Shown piece by piece: positions 16,768 to 25,361 of a stretch of 64,000 nt of DNA. Position 1 is the stretch's first letter, and each line of letters begins with the position of its first letter. The stretch is from Pontibaca methylaminivorans (lineage in GTDB: Bacteria > Pseudomonadota > Alphaproteobacteria > Rhodobacterales > Rhodobacteraceae). The translations under genes and the position numbers were made by a program. The stretch is taken from the NCBI RefSeq assembly GCF_900156525.1, contig NZ_FTPS01000001.1, positions 1,302,001 to 1,366,000 on the forward strand. Direction: 5' to 3'. The notes beneath the pieces were generated by a model. That model searched no databases. It was not told where the DNA came from and saw nothing but the letters and a program-made list of their open reading frames with translations.

Positions 16768-17040
16768 ATGCTGCTTGAGGGGCTCCTTTTCGACACGCTG
16801 CGGCAGGGTCTCTGGGTCGCCGTCCTGATCTCGCTGCCGATCCTCGCGGTCGCGCTTTTGACCGGAGTGACGATCGGCCTGTTCCAGGCGCTGACCTCGA
16901 TCCAGGAGATGACGCTCACCTTCGTGCCCAAGCTCGGCGCCATCGTCATCGTTTTCTGGCTCTCCATGGGGTTCATGTCGCAGATGCTCGTCTCGTTCTT
17001 TCACGACCAGATCCTTCCCCTGATTGCCGGAGGTTCCTGA
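16768..17040 (+). CDS. fliQ: flagellar export gate protein FliQ
   Basis: A 90-residue inner-membrane protein with two hydrophobic helices (about residues 15-38 and 50-72). The sequence 'ALTSIQEMTLTFVPKLGAI' between them is the FliQ/type III gate signature. FliQ assembles with FliP and FliR into the export channel; fliR is at 21676-22467 and fliP is not in the window. Its stop shares one base with the flgF start (TGATG). Confidence 0.96.
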   Translation: MLLEGLLFDTLRQGLWVAVLISLPILAVALLTGVTIGLFQALTSIQEMTLTFVPKLGAIVIVFWLSMGFMSQMLVSFFHDQILPLIAGGS

Positions 17041-17753
17041 TGGATGCTGCCGCCTATGTCACGCTGTCCCGCCAATCCGGGCTGATGCAGGAAATGCGGG
17101 TGATCGCGAACAACATCGCCAACTCCGCCACCACCGGATTCCGCCAGGAGGGGGTGATCTTTTCCGAATATGTCCGCGCGATACCCGATCAGCCTTCGCT
17201 CTCCATGACCCGCAGCCAGGTGCGCAACACCTCGCAGGAACAGGGGATGCTGACGCAGACCAACGGCCGCTTCGACCTTGCGATCCAGGGCGACGGCTAT
17301 TTCCTGATCGAGACACCGGCGGGCGAGCGCCTGACCCGCGCGGGGAGCTTTACCCCGAATGCGCAAGGCGATCTCGTGACGGCGGACGGCCACTTTCTGC
17401 TTGATGCCGGCGGCGCGCCGGTCTTCGTGCCGCCCGATGCGGGCGACATCGGCATTTCGAGCGACGGAACCATCAGCAGCGACGGCCGCGCCCTGGGGCA
17501 GATCGGCCTGTTCCAACCGGTCGATCCGCTCACGATGCAGCGCGAGGACGGGGTGATGTTCCGCGCCGGCAGCGGGGTCGAGCCCGCCGGCGGCGCAGCA
17601 ATCCTTCAGGGATATCTGGAATCGTCGAACGTCAGCGCGATTCTCCAGGTCTCGCGCATGATCGAGGTCCAGCGCGCCTATGAGGCGGGGCAGAACCTGC
17701 TCAATGCCGAGGACGAGCGGCTGCGGAATGTCATCAAAACTCTGGTCAGGTGA
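17040..17753 (+). CDS. flgF: flagellar basal-body rod protein FlgF
   Basis: A 237-residue rod protein of the FlgF/FlgG family. The N-terminal motif 'VIANNIANSATTGFRQEGV', the middle 'NGRFDLAIQGDGYFLIET' beta domain and the C-terminal 'EVQRAYEAGQNLLNAED' coil are all present. It is shorter than the neighbouring FlgG (261 residues) and lacks the FlgG-specific insertion, which together with gene order gives the assignment. The start is coupled to fliQ by a 1-base overlap. Confidence 0.93.
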   Translation: MDAAAYVTLSRQSGLMQEMRVIANNIANSATTGFRQEGVIFSEYVRAIPDQPSLSMTRSQVRNTSQEQGMLTQTNGRFDLAIQGDGYFLIETPAGERLTRAGSFTPNAQGDLVTADGHFLLDAGGAPVFVPPDAGDIGISSDGTISSDGRALGQIGLFQPVDPLTMQREDGVMFRAGSGVEPAGGAAILQGYLESSNVSAILQVSRMIEVQRAYEAGQNLLNAEDERLRNVIKTLVR

Positions 17754-17775
17754 ACGCCAGGAGAAAGGAACGGAA

Positions 17776-18561
17776 ATGCGGGCTCTTCAGATTGCCGCCA
17801 CCGGCATGAGCGCACAGCAGATGCGCGTCGAAACGATTTCGAACAACCTCGCGAACATGAACACGACCGGCTACAACGCGCGGCGGGCGGAATTCGCCGA
17901 TCTGCATTATCAGCAGGTCGTCCGCCCCGGCACGGTGAACGCCACCGACGGCACGATCCTGCCGACCGGCGTTCAGCTCGGGCTCGAGGTGCGCCCCGCT
18001 TCGGTCACGGTGATGCTCGCACAGGGCACATCGCTGCCGACCGGGAACGACCTCGACCTTGCGATCGAGGGCAGCGGCTATCTCGAAGTGCTCCTGCCCT
18101 CGGGGCAGTCCGCCTATACCCGCGACGGCAGCCTGAAACGGTCGCCCGACGGGGTGATCGTGACCTCCGACGGCTTCCCCGTGGTGCCGGAGATCACCAT
18201 TCCCGAGGACGCGCGCAGCATCTCGATCAACGCCGCCGGAGAGGTCTATGCCTATTTCGACGACACTGCCGAGGCGCAGCTCCTGGATCAGTTCACGCTG
18301 GCCGGCTTCACCAACGAAAAGGGGCTCGAGGCACTGGGGAGCAACCTCTTTGCCGAAACCGAAGCCTCCGGCCCGGCGATGGTGTCGGAACCCGGCGAGA
18401 ACGGGCTCGGCACATTGCGCCAGAGCTATCTCGAAAGCAGCACGGTCGATGCCGTCCGCGAGGTGACGCAGCTGATCGAGGCCCAGCGCGGCTATGAAAT
18501 GAACGCCAAGGTCATCACCGCCGCCGACCAGATGATGGCCGTGACGACGCAGGTCCGCTGA
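17776..18561 (+). CDS. flgG: flagellar distal rod protein FlgG
   Basis: FlgG is the distal rod subunit that crosses the peptidoglycan. The 261-residue product starts MRALQIAATGMSAQQ at 17776, behind a strong AGGAGAAAGGAA site; in-frame codons further upstream overlap flgF and are not translated as part of FlgG. The 'SNNLANMNTTGYNARRAEF' N-terminal motif, the 'GNDLDLAIEGSGYLEV' strand and the C-terminal 'AQRGYEMNAKVITAADQM' coil are all typical. Its stop overlaps the flgA start. Confidence 0.96.
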   Translation: MRALQIAATGMSAQQMRVETISNNLANMNTTGYNARRAEFADLHYQQVVRPGTVNATDGTILPTGVQLGLEVRPASVTVMLAQGTSLPTGNDLDLAIEGSGYLEVLLPSGQSAYTRDGSLKRSPDGVIVTSDGFPVVPEITIPEDARSISINAAGEVYAYFDDTAEAQLLDQFTLAGFTNEKGLEALGSNLFAETEASGPAMVSEPGENGLGTLRQSYLESSTVDAVREVTQLIEAQRGYEMNAKVITAADQMMAVTTQVR

Positions 18562-18977
18562 TGAAACCGGCGCTCGCCGCCCTGCTGATCGGCGCCGCAT
18601 CGCAGGCGGGCGCGGATGTGGTCGTCCCGGCGCGCACGATCCGCGCAAAGGAGATCATCGCGGCCGACGACCTGCTGGTGGATCCGGCCACCATCCCCGG
18701 CGCGATCGACGATCCGCGCCTCGTGATCGGACAGGAGGCGCGGGTCGCGCTTTATCCGGGGCGCGCGATCCAGCCGGGCGACATCGGTCCCCCCACGCTC
18801 GTCGAGCGCAACGACCTGGTCACGCTCACCTTCCGCCGCGGCGGCCTGCACATCATCGCCGAGGGGCGCGCGCTCGGCCGCGGCGCGGCCGGAGAGTCCG
18901 TGCGCGCCATGAACCTGTCATCGCGCAACACCATCACCGGACAGGTCCGCGAGGACGGTTCGATCGAGGTCCGATAA
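18561..18977 (+). CDS. flgA: flagellar P-ring chaperone FlgA
   Basis: FlgA is a periplasmic chaperone that helps the P-ring protein FlgI assemble around the rod. The 138-residue protein has a short signal peptide (MKPALAALLIGAASQAGA) and the SAF domain 'PARTIRAKEIIAADDLLVDP', then 'GQEARVALYPGRAIQPGDI' and 'LVTLTFRRGGLHI'. This is the short single-domain alphaproteobacterial form. It overlaps both neighbours by one base. flgI itself is not in the window. Confidence 0.92.
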   Translation: MKPALAALLIGAASQAGADVVVPARTIRAKEIIAADDLLVDPATIPGAIDDPRLVIGQEARVALYPGRAIQPGDIGPPTLVERNDLVTLTFRRGGLHIIAEGRALGRGAAGESVRAMNLSSRNTITGQVREDGSIEVR

Positions 18978-19717
18978 TGAAACGTCACATCATCCTGCGC
19001 GGCGCGGCTCTCGCATCGCTCGTCATTGCGGCCGGATGCAGCAGCCGGGATCACCTCGGCAGGCCGCCGAGCTTCAGCCCCGCGACCGAGAACGTCGAAC
19101 ATGCGGCGATGCTCTGGCCCGGGCTGCCGCTGCACAGCCAGCCGCAGCGCAATGTCGATCAGGCCTCGCTCTGGAGCGGCGGGCGGCGCTCGCTGCTTGG
19201 TGACCGGCGCGCCATGACCAAGGGCGACATCCTGACCATCGTCATCGAAATTGATGAAAAGGCCGAGATCTCGAACGACAGTTCGCGCTCGCGCTCGGGC
19301 TCGGAAAGCCTCGGCATTCCGCAACTGATCGGCCTGCCGCAGCGGATCGACCGCCGGCTTCCCGATGGCGCCACCATGGCGGATTCGGTCAGCATCGGAT
19401 CGAACAGCGCCTCGGGCGGCAAGGGGTCGGTCAAGCGCAAGGAAAAGCTGACCCTGCGCGTCGCCGCCACGGTGGTCGATGTGCTGCCGAACGGCGTGCT
19501 CGCGGTATCCGGCAGCCAGGAAGTGCGGGTGAATTTCGAACTGCGCGAGCTTCTCGTTTCGGGCTTCGTGCGCCCCGAGGACATCTCGCGCCAGAACGAG
19601 ATCACCTATGACAAGATCGCCTCGGCGCGCGTGTCCTACGGCGGGCGCGGCCAGATCACCGATGTCCAGCAGCCCCGCTACGGGCAGCAGATCCTCGACG
19701 CCGTGCTGCCGTTCTAG
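18977..19717 (+). CDS. flgH: flagellar L-ring lipoprotein FlgH
   Basis: FlgH forms the L ring in the outer membrane. The 246-residue precursor has a lipobox ending at C21 (SLVIAAGC), so the mature protein is lipid-anchored. The core 'DRRAMTKGDILTIVIEIDEKAEISN' and the C-terminal 'GFVRPEDISRQNEITYDKIASARVSYGGRG' (pattern cited for recognition) are highly conserved in FlgH. It follows flgA directly and precedes fliL by 8 bases. Confidence 0.96.
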   Translation: MKRHIILRGAALASLVIAAGCSSRDHLGRPPSFSPATENVEHAAMLWPGLPLHSQPQRNVDQASLWSGGRRSLLGDRRAMTKGDILTIVIEIDEKAEISNDSSRSRSGSESLGIPQLIGLPQRIDRRLPDGATMADSVSIGSNSASGGKGSVKRKEKLTLRVAATVVDVLPNGVLAVSGSQEVRVNFELRELLVSGFVRPEDISRQNEITYDKIASARVSYGGRGQITDVQQPRYGQQILDAVLPF

Positions 19718-19725
19718 GGAAGATC

Positions 19726-20202
19726 ATGCCGAAACGTTTCCTCCCGTTCCTCCTGATCCCGCTCGGCATCCTGTCGGGGGCCGGTGCCGCGGTCTTTCTG
19801 GCGCCGCCGGAGGACGACGCGCAAGCCGCAGTGCCCGACACGGACGAAGCGGCCGAGGACGGGGATGTTCCGGCTGCCGGGCTGGAATATGTCAAGCTCA
19901 ACAACCAGTTCGTCATCCCGGTGGTGTCGCGCGACCGGATCAGTTCGCTCGTCGTGCTCTCGCTCAGCATCGAGATCACCGCCGGCCAGCGCGCGCGCGT
20001 CTTCGAACAGGAACCGAAGCTGCGCGATGCCTTCCTGCGCGTCCTGTTCGACCACGCCAATATCGGCGGCTTCAACGGCCCCTTCACGCAGGAGGACCGG
20101 CTCGGCCCGCTGCGGACAGCGCTGCGCGACGCGGCACGGAAGGAATTGGGAAAAGACGTCAGAAACGTGCTGATCGTGGATATCCTGCGCCAGGATCCCT
20201 GA
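19726..20202 (+). CDS. fliL: flagellar basal body-associated protein FliL
   Basis: A 158-residue protein with one N-terminal membrane helix (about residues 5-27), an acidic linker (DEAAEDGD) and a periplasmic domain 'YVKLNNQFVIPVV...SLVVLSLSIEIT' ending 'VRNVLIVDILRQ'. This fits FliL, which surrounds the stator units and stabilises motor function. It is the last gene of the flgB operon and runs into a bidirectional hairpin. Sequence identity within FliL is modest, so context carries weight. Confidence 0.85.
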   Translation: MPKRFLPFLLIPLGILSGAGAAVFLAPPEDDAQAAVPDTDEAAEDGDVPAAGLEYVKLNNQFVIPVVSRDRISSLVVLSLSIEITAGQRARVFEQEPKLRDAFLRVLFDHANIGGFNGPFTQEDRLGPLRTALRDAARKELGKDVRNVLIVDILRQDP

Positions 20203-20208
20203 CCTCCC

Positions 20209-20229
20209 TGCCCCGCAAGCGGCGGGGCA
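20209..20229. terminator. bidirectional terminator between fliL and the flhB-side operon
   Basis: TGCCCCGC and GCGGGGCA form a perfect 8-bp stem with a 5-base loop, located between the convergent stops at 20202 and 20232. Confidence 0.65.
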
Positions 20230-20231
20230 TA

Positions 20232-20591
20232 TCACCGCCGGCTGCGCAGCCGTTTCTGTTCGGCCATGGCACGCTCGATCAGCTGGCGCACCGCCTCGTT
20301 GCGGCCGAAGGCGCCCCGGAGCCGGTCGAGCGCGGCAAGCTTCTGCGCCCGCACCTGTGCCAGTTCCATTCCAAGGTCGCGCAGCGAACGGTCGCGCCAG
20401 GCCTCCCAGGCCAGATCCGCGCCGATCGCCTGCATCTGCCGGTCCCCGTAATGGCTGCTCTGCGCGCGCAGCCGCGAGATGCTGGCCTGCAGCGCCGCCT
20501 CGCGCGTGAGGATCTCCTGGATGCGGCGGTGTTCATCCATGTAAAGCGCCTCGGTCACGGCGCCGAGCTGCCGGATCCGGTCCGCGGTCAT
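20232..20591 (-). CDS. coiled-coil flagellar-cluster protein, possibly FliJ-like
   Basis: A 119-residue helical, Arg/Gln/Ala-rich protein (MTADRIRQLGAVTEALYMDEHRRIQ... ending AMAEQKRLRSRR). It has no signal peptide or membrane segment. It starts inside the flhB stop (ATGA) and ends the lytic transglycosylase-flhA-fliR-flhB operon. The coiled-coil character, size and basic C-terminus recall FliJ, the export ATPase stalk and chaperone escort, and no other fliJ candidate is near fliI. No diagnostic motif is visible, so this is a contextual guess. Confidence 0.5.
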   Translation of the reverse strand: MTADRIRQLGAVTEALYMDEHRRIQEILTREAALQASISRLRAQSSHYGDRQMQAIGADLAWEAWRDRSLRDLGMELAQVRAQKLAALDRLRGAFGRNEAVRQLIERAMAEQKRLRSRR

Positions 20592-21679
20592 GTTGCACCG
20601 GCCCGCGCCCGGGCGCGCATCGCCTCGGCGAACCGGATCGCGGCGGCCACCGGGCGATAATATTCCTCGGGAATCTCGCGGCCCAGCGCCACGGTGGCAT
20701 GGATCGCCCGTGCGGTCGGCGGATCGCTGTGGATCGGGACGCCCGCCTCCATCGCGTGGCGCCGGATGGCCGCGGCGACCTCGTCCACGCCCTTGGCAAC
20801 GCAGACCGGCGCGGCGCCGGCCTTGCGGCTCCATTTCAGCGCCACGGCATAATGGGTCGGGTTGACGATGACCACATCGGCGGTCGGGACATCGGCCATC
20901 ATCCGGTTCATGGCGATCTCCTGCCCGCGCTGGCGGCGCTGCTGCTTGATATGCGGGTCGCCCTCGGAGTCCTTGTGTTCGTCCATCACCTCCTTGCGCG
21001 ACATGCGGTTCTTGCGCAGGTGGTCGTGGTGCTGCCAGATCATGTCGAGCACGGCGATCACCGCCGCGACGAGCAGGGCAAGCGACATGAACTCGATGCA
21101 GAGCCGCGCCATGAGGGCGATCCCCGCCCGCACGTCCGAGGCCATCACCCCGACCATCTCGGACAGACGCGCCCGCAGGAACAGCCCGAGGCAGGCGGAA
21201 TAGACCAGGAGCTTGGTAAAGCTCTTCGCGAATTCGAACAGGCCCGAGCGGCCGAACTTGTTCTTCGCATTGCCCAGGATCGAGATGCGCGACACCTTGG
21301 GCGCGATCTTCGAGGGCGCAAAGACAAAGGCACGCTGGGCCAGCAGCGAGAGGACCACCGCGCCGGCCGGCAGCACGTACCACGGCAACAGCGCACCGCC
21401 GATTGTCTGCATCATGCCGCCGGCCGGGATCCGGGCGGGCTCGTCGAAGAACAGCGGCGCAAGGCGGTCGGGGCGCTCGAGCAGCGTCACCAGCGCCGAT
21501 CCGAACCCGTTGATCGCGCCCGTCCCGAACACCGTGGCGGCAAGCAGGATCCCGCCGTAGGCCGCCGCCACCGACACATCTGTCGATTTCGCGATCTGCC
21601 CCTTTTCGCGCGCACGCTGGAGCTTCTGCGGCGAGGCCTCATGGCTCTTTTCGCTGTCGTCATCGCCCGCCTCGCTCAT
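20588..21679 (-). CDS. flhB: flagellar export switch protein FlhB
   Basis: FlhB is the inner-membrane gate component whose cytoplasmic domain self-cleaves and switches export specificity. The 363-residue product shows the N-terminal 'EKSHEASPQKLQRAREKGQIAKS' motif, four membrane segments (about residues 38-55, 95-118, 155-175 and 195-215) and the autocleavage motif NPTH at 273-276. Its switch partner FliK is at 7813-8742. It overlaps fliR upstream and the coiled-coil gene downstream by ATGA. Confidence 0.97.
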   Translation of the reverse strand: MSEAGDDDSEKSHEASPQKLQRAREKGQIAKSTDVSVAAAYGGILLAATVFGTGAINGFGSALVTLLERPDRLAPLFFDEPARIPAGGMMQTIGGALLPWYVLPAGAVVLSLLAQRAFVFAPSKIAPKVSRISILGNAKNKFGRSGLFEFAKSFTKLLVYSACLGLFLRARLSEMVGVMASDVRAGIALMARLCIEFMSLALLVAAVIAVLDMIWQHHDHLRKNRMSRKEVMDEHKDSEGDPHIKQQRRQRGQEIAMNRMMADVPTADVVIVNPTHYAVALKWSRKAGAAPVCVAKGVDEVAAAIRRHAMEAGVPIHSDPPTARAIHATVALGREIPEEYYRPVAAAIRFAEAMRARARAGAT

Positions 21680-22467
21680 CGCGGCACCGCCATCGGATCG
21701 GCCATGAAGGCCGAGAGGCCATTCACCCAGACCGTCAGCAGCAGCGGCGCGCTGACAAACAGCAGAAGCAGCCCGCCGAAGGTGATGAGCGGGGCACCGA
21801 CAAAGGCGACCATAAGCTGCGGCATGGCGCGGTTGATGACGCCGAGCGTCAGGTTATAGATCAGCGACGCGATCACGAAGGGGATCGCAAGGCCGAGCGC
21901 GAGCGAAAACGCCCGCGCGATCCGCGCCACGCCCCAGGCCGAGAGATCCGCAGCGGCAGGCACGAATCCCGCCGGAAAGACCTGATAGGACTCGATCAGC
22001 AGGCGCGCCGCCTGCACATGGAGCCCCGCCGTCACCGCAAGCGCCAGCCCGGCAACCATCAGCAGATGCCCCATGGCCGGGATCGGCTCGACCCCGGCAC
22101 CGCCCAGCAACTGGGCGAGCGAGGTCGATTGCGCGGCGATGGATCCGGCCGTCTGCAGCGCGATGACAAAAAGGCGCACGCCGATGCCAAGCGCGAGGCC
22201 GATCAGCGTCTCGGTCAGGATGAAACGCAGAAGCCCCGGGCCGGCAGCCGCACCATCGGCGATCAAAGGAGCGACGGCGGGGGCGATCGTCGGGGCGACG
22301 ACCATGGTGAAGACGAGCGCGATGCAGAGCCGGACCCGCATCGGCACCGACTGTTCGCCGAAGGCCGGCAACAGCGACACCAGTGCGGCAACCCGGAAGA
22401 ACACGATCGCCGCCTGCCAGATCTGCAGCGCGAGGTAGGATTGCAGCTCTGGCGGCAGGGTGATCAT
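21676..22467 (-). CDS. fliR: flagellar export gate protein FliR
   Basis: A 263-residue integral membrane protein (MITLPPELQSYLALQIWQAA...) with about six hydrophobic segments and the FliR pattern 'FFRVAALVSLLPAFGEQSVPMRVRLCIAL' early and 'AMPQLMVAFVGAPLITFGGLLLL' late (motifs cited for recognition). FliR completes the FliP-FliQ-FliR channel. The start at 22467 overlaps the flhA stop as ATGA. In-frame codons upstream of this belong to flhA DNA. Confidence 0.95.
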   Translation of the reverse strand: MITLPPELQSYLALQIWQAAIVFFRVAALVSLLPAFGEQSVPMRVRLCIALVFTMVVAPTIAPAVAPLIADGAAAGPGLLRFILTETLIGLALGIGVRLFVIALQTAGSIAAQSTSLAQLLGGAGVEPIPAMGHLLMVAGLALAVTAGLHVQAARLLIESYQVFPAGFVPAAADLSAWGVARIARAFSLALGLAIPFVIASLIYNLTLGVINRAMPQLMVAFVGAPLITFGGLLLLFVSAPLLLTVWVNGLSAFMADPMAVPR

Positions 22468-24548
22468 GCGGCCACGGTTCCGATCAGTGCCGGGCGCGCC
22501 TCGAGCCCGATCTCCTCGAATGAGAGCACCGGATTGGTGAGCCCGCGGGCGTGCATGATCGTGCGCAGGAAGCGCCGCCGCCGCGCCGATGTGACCAGCG
22601 CAGGGACCAATCCCGATTCGCTGCCCTGGTTCATCTGTTCCGTCAGCCCCTCGGACAGGCGGTTGAACAGGTCGGGCGGCAGGGCGACATCCATGCTGCC
22701 GGCGCTGCCCTCGACCTGGTAGGCGGAGAAGGTTTCCTCCCATTCCGGCGCAAGCTGGATCAGGGGAATCGTTCCGTCGACGCGTTTCATCCCGGCCACG
22801 ATCTGGAAGCCGAGCCGCTGGCGGACCTGTTCGCAGATCGCCTCCGGCCGGGTCGAGACCAGCCGCGCCTCGGCGATGGTTTCCAGTATGAGCGGCAGGT
22901 TGCGGATCGAAACACGTTCTTCCAGAAGAAGGCGCAGGACCGCGTGCAGGGTGTTCATGGGCACCTTGTCGGGGATCAGGTCGTCCAGCAGGCGGCGGTT
23001 TTCCTCGGCCCGGGCGGGATCGGACAGCCGGGTCATCTCTGCAAGCAGGCGGCGCAGGGACTTGAGCGTCAGCAGCCGGGCGAAATTCTGCTTCATGATC
23101 TCGAGCAGGTGGGTCGCGAGGATCTCGGGCGGCGTGACCACGGTCGCGCCGGACAGGGCGGCGGCATCCTGGTCCCGCGGCGTGATCCAGCGCGCCGGCG
23201 CGCCATAGACCGGCTCGCGAACGTCGTTGCCCGCCGGCATCCCGCCGCCGCCCTCCGGGAGCAGCGCCATCACCATATCGGGGCGGAGCGTTCCGCGCGC
23301 ATGTTCGACGCCCTGGATGCGGATGACATAGGTGCCGTCCGGCAGGCCGGGCTGATCGGTCAGGCGGATGTCGGGCAGCACGAGGCCAAAAACCATCGCC
23401 ACGTGGCGCCGCATGTTGGCGATCCGCACATCGAGCCCGGTGCCGGGATCGAGCACCATATTCACGAGATCCGGCGCAAATTCCACATGCACGTCGTCGA
23501 GGTCGAGCACATCGCCAAGCAGGTCGCGCGCCTCGGGGGCCGGCTCGGCCGTCCTGGCCGGTTGCAGGTCCTGCGCCTCGCCGCGCTTTTTCATCCGCCA
23601 GGCCAGATAGCCAAGCAGCACCGCGCCGGCAATGAAGGGCACGAAGGGCAGGCCGGGCACCAGCGCGAACAGCGCCATCAGCACCGCAACCGTCGCCAGC
23701 GCCGAGGGATAGCGGCCAAGCTGGTCGAACAGCGCGCGATCGGTCGCCCCGGTGATGCCGCCCCGCGACAGCAGCAGGGCCGAAGCGATCGAGATGATGA
23801 CCGCCGGGATCTGGGTCACGAGCCCGTCGCCCACCGTCAGGATCGCATAGGTCTCGAGCGCCGATGCAAGCGGCATCTTGTGCACCACGATCCCCATCAC
23901 CAGCCCCATCACGAGGTTCAGCAGCGTGATCAGCAACCCCGCAACCGCGTCGCCCTTGACGAATTTGGACACCCCGTCGAGCGAGCCGAAGAAGGTCGTC
24001 TCCTGCTGTTCGCGCTCACGCCGCTCACGCGCCTGCTGATGGTCGATCGCGCCGGCGGACATGTCGCTGTCGATGGCAAGTTGCTTGCCCGGCATCCCGT
24101 CGAGCGCGAAACGCGCCCCGACCTCGGCCATGCGCGCCGCGCCCTTGGTGATGACGACGAAATTCACGATCAGAAGCACGCCGAACACCACCAGCCCCAG
24201 AAAGACGCTGCCGCCCATCACGAATTGCGCAAAGGCCTGGATCACATGGCCGGCCGCACCGGTCCCGGTGTGCCCCTGCCCGATGATCAGCTTGGTCGAC
24301 GAGATGTTGAGCGACAGGCGCAGCATCAGCGACGCGAGCAGGATTGTCGGAAAGGACGAGAAATCGAGCGGCCGCTCAATGAAGAGCGTGACCGTGAAGA
24401 TCAGGATCGCGAGCCCGAAGGAGAACGCGAGCCCCGTGTCGAGCACCCAGGCCGGCACGGGCAGGATCATCATCACGATGACCGCCATGAGGGCCATCGT
24501 CAGCAGCACCGTGGGGCGGAACAGGGCTTTCATCGACATGGAGTTCAT
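22464..24548 (-). CDS. flhA: flagellar export gate protein FlhA
   Basis: FlhA forms the nonameric ring under the export gate that docks substrates and chaperones. The 694-residue protein has eight membrane segments in the N-terminal half and a soluble C-terminal domain from about residue 330. The FHIPEP-family signature region 'RPLDFSSFPTILLASLMLRLSLNISSTKLI' and 'ARFALDGMPGKQLAIDSDMSAG' are both visible. GGAGTTCATTG-type leader DNA and a 9-base gap separate it from the lytic transglycosylase gene upstream, so the operon probably starts at that gene. Confidence 0.97.
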   Translation of the reverse strand: MNSMSMKALFRPTVLLTMALMAVIVMMILPVPAWVLDTGLAFSFGLAILIFTVTLFIERPLDFSSFPTILLASLMLRLSLNISSTKLIIGQGHTGTGAAGHVIQAFAQFVMGGSVFLGLVVFGVLLIVNFVVITKGAARMAEVGARFALDGMPGKQLAIDSDMSAGAIDHQQARERREREQQETTFFGSLDGVSKFVKGDAVAGLLITLLNLVMGLVMGIVVHKMPLASALETYAILTVGDGLVTQIPAVIISIASALLLSRGGITGATDRALFDQLGRYPSALATVAVLMALFALVPGLPFVPFIAGAVLLGYLAWRMKKRGEAQDLQPARTAEPAPEARDLLGDVLDLDDVHVEFAPDLVNMVLDPGTGLDVRIANMRRHVAMVFGLVLPDIRLTDQPGLPDGTYVIRIQGVEHARGTLRPDMVMALLPEGGGGMPAGNDVREPVYGAPARWITPRDQDAAALSGATVVTPPEILATHLLEIMKQNFARLLTLKSLRRLLAEMTRLSDPARAEENRRLLDDLIPDKVPMNTLHAVLRLLLEERVSIRNLPLILETIAEARLVSTRPEAICEQVRQRLGFQIVAGMKRVDGTIPLIQLAPEWEETFSAYQVEGSAGSMDVALPPDLFNRLSEGLTEQMNQGSESGLVPALVTSARRRRFLRTIMHARGLTNPVLSFEEIGLEARPALIGTVAA

Positions 24549-24557
24549 TGCGCGCCT

Positions 24558-25361
24558 TCAGTTCAGGAACAGGAATGCCGGACGGTCGGCGGTGTCGGGC
24601 GCTGGGCCCGCCCGGGGCCCGAGCGGAACCAGCGAGCCCATGACCGGCGCACCGCCGCCGATGAAGGGCAGCGGGTCGGTGCCGGCCAGCGCCACGATCA
24701 CCCCCGGCGCCTCGATACCGCCGCCGCGATCTGTGTCCCGCGGACGCGCGCCGGCCGCTCCCATGGTGCTGCGGATCCGGGCGAAGCGGGCCGTATAGCT
24801 GCGTGCATGGCTCGGCGTGCGGGAATGATAGGCGCCGGCGGCAGCCGACCAGTCACCGAGTTCGCGGTACAGCTCCATCAGGAATTTGGCCGCGTAGCGC
24901 GCATTGAGTTCGGGGTCGAACATCTCGTCGATGGAGCGGAACGCGTCCCCGTGCCAGCGGTAGTTGATCTGGAAACAGCCAACATCAAAACTGCGCGCCC
25001 CGGCCTTGAACCGGGCAAAGACAAAGGCGCGGGCAGCGTCCCTTGTCTCGAACCAGTGGCCGGTGCCTTCCATGTTCACGGTCCAGGGCCAGGGTTCGAG
25101 TTCGCCGCCGCGCATCCGGCCGGTTTCGGCCCGGGTGATCGCCCGCATCACGTCGAGCGGAACGCCATGTGCCCGCGACGCACGGTGAGCCACCTTGTCG
25201 CAGACGGCCGCCACCATGGAGGGGCGCGATGCCGCCGGTGCCGCCGATGCGGGAGCCGCCGGCAGCACGAGCAGCGCCACCGGCAACAGGAGCATCAGCA
25301 GACCATGCAGGGCGCGCCGTTGCTGCGCGCTGCGGGCAGTGGAAATCGGGTTGTCGGGCAT
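24558..25361 (-). CDS. lytic transglycosylase (SLT domain), flagellar-linked
   Basis: A 267-residue exported protein with a signal peptide to about residue 40 (VLPAAPASA). The SLT fold is visible: 'HGVPLDVMRAITRAETGR' with catalytic Glu E79, 'FDVGCFQINYRWHG' and 'NARYAAKFLMELYRELGDWSAAAGAYHS'. Such enzymes cut peptidoglycan glycan strands in the periplasm. Position 9 bases upstream of flhA, and a local FlgJ without a muramidase domain, suggest it opens the wall for the rod. Length and C-terminal Pro-rich tail are ordinary. Confidence 0.85.
   Translation of the reverse strand: MPDNPISTARSAQQRRALHGLLMLLLPVALLVLPAAPASAAPAASRPSMVAAVCDKVAHRASRAHGVPLDVMRAITRAETGRMRGGELEPWPWTVNMEGTGHWFETRDAARAFVFARFKAGARSFDVGCFQINYRWHGDAFRSIDEMFDPELNARYAAKFLMELYRELGDWSAAAGAYHSRTPSHARSYTARFARIRSTMGAAGARPRDTDRGGGIEAPGVIVALAGTDPLPFIGGGAPVMGSLVPLGPRAGPAPDTADRPAFLFLN

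Noticed and set aside
22464-22467. Four-base overlaps (flhA/fliR, fliR/flhB, flbT/flaF and others) as something special
   Set aside because: ATGA overlaps are the normal operon style in this genome and are simply translational coupling.
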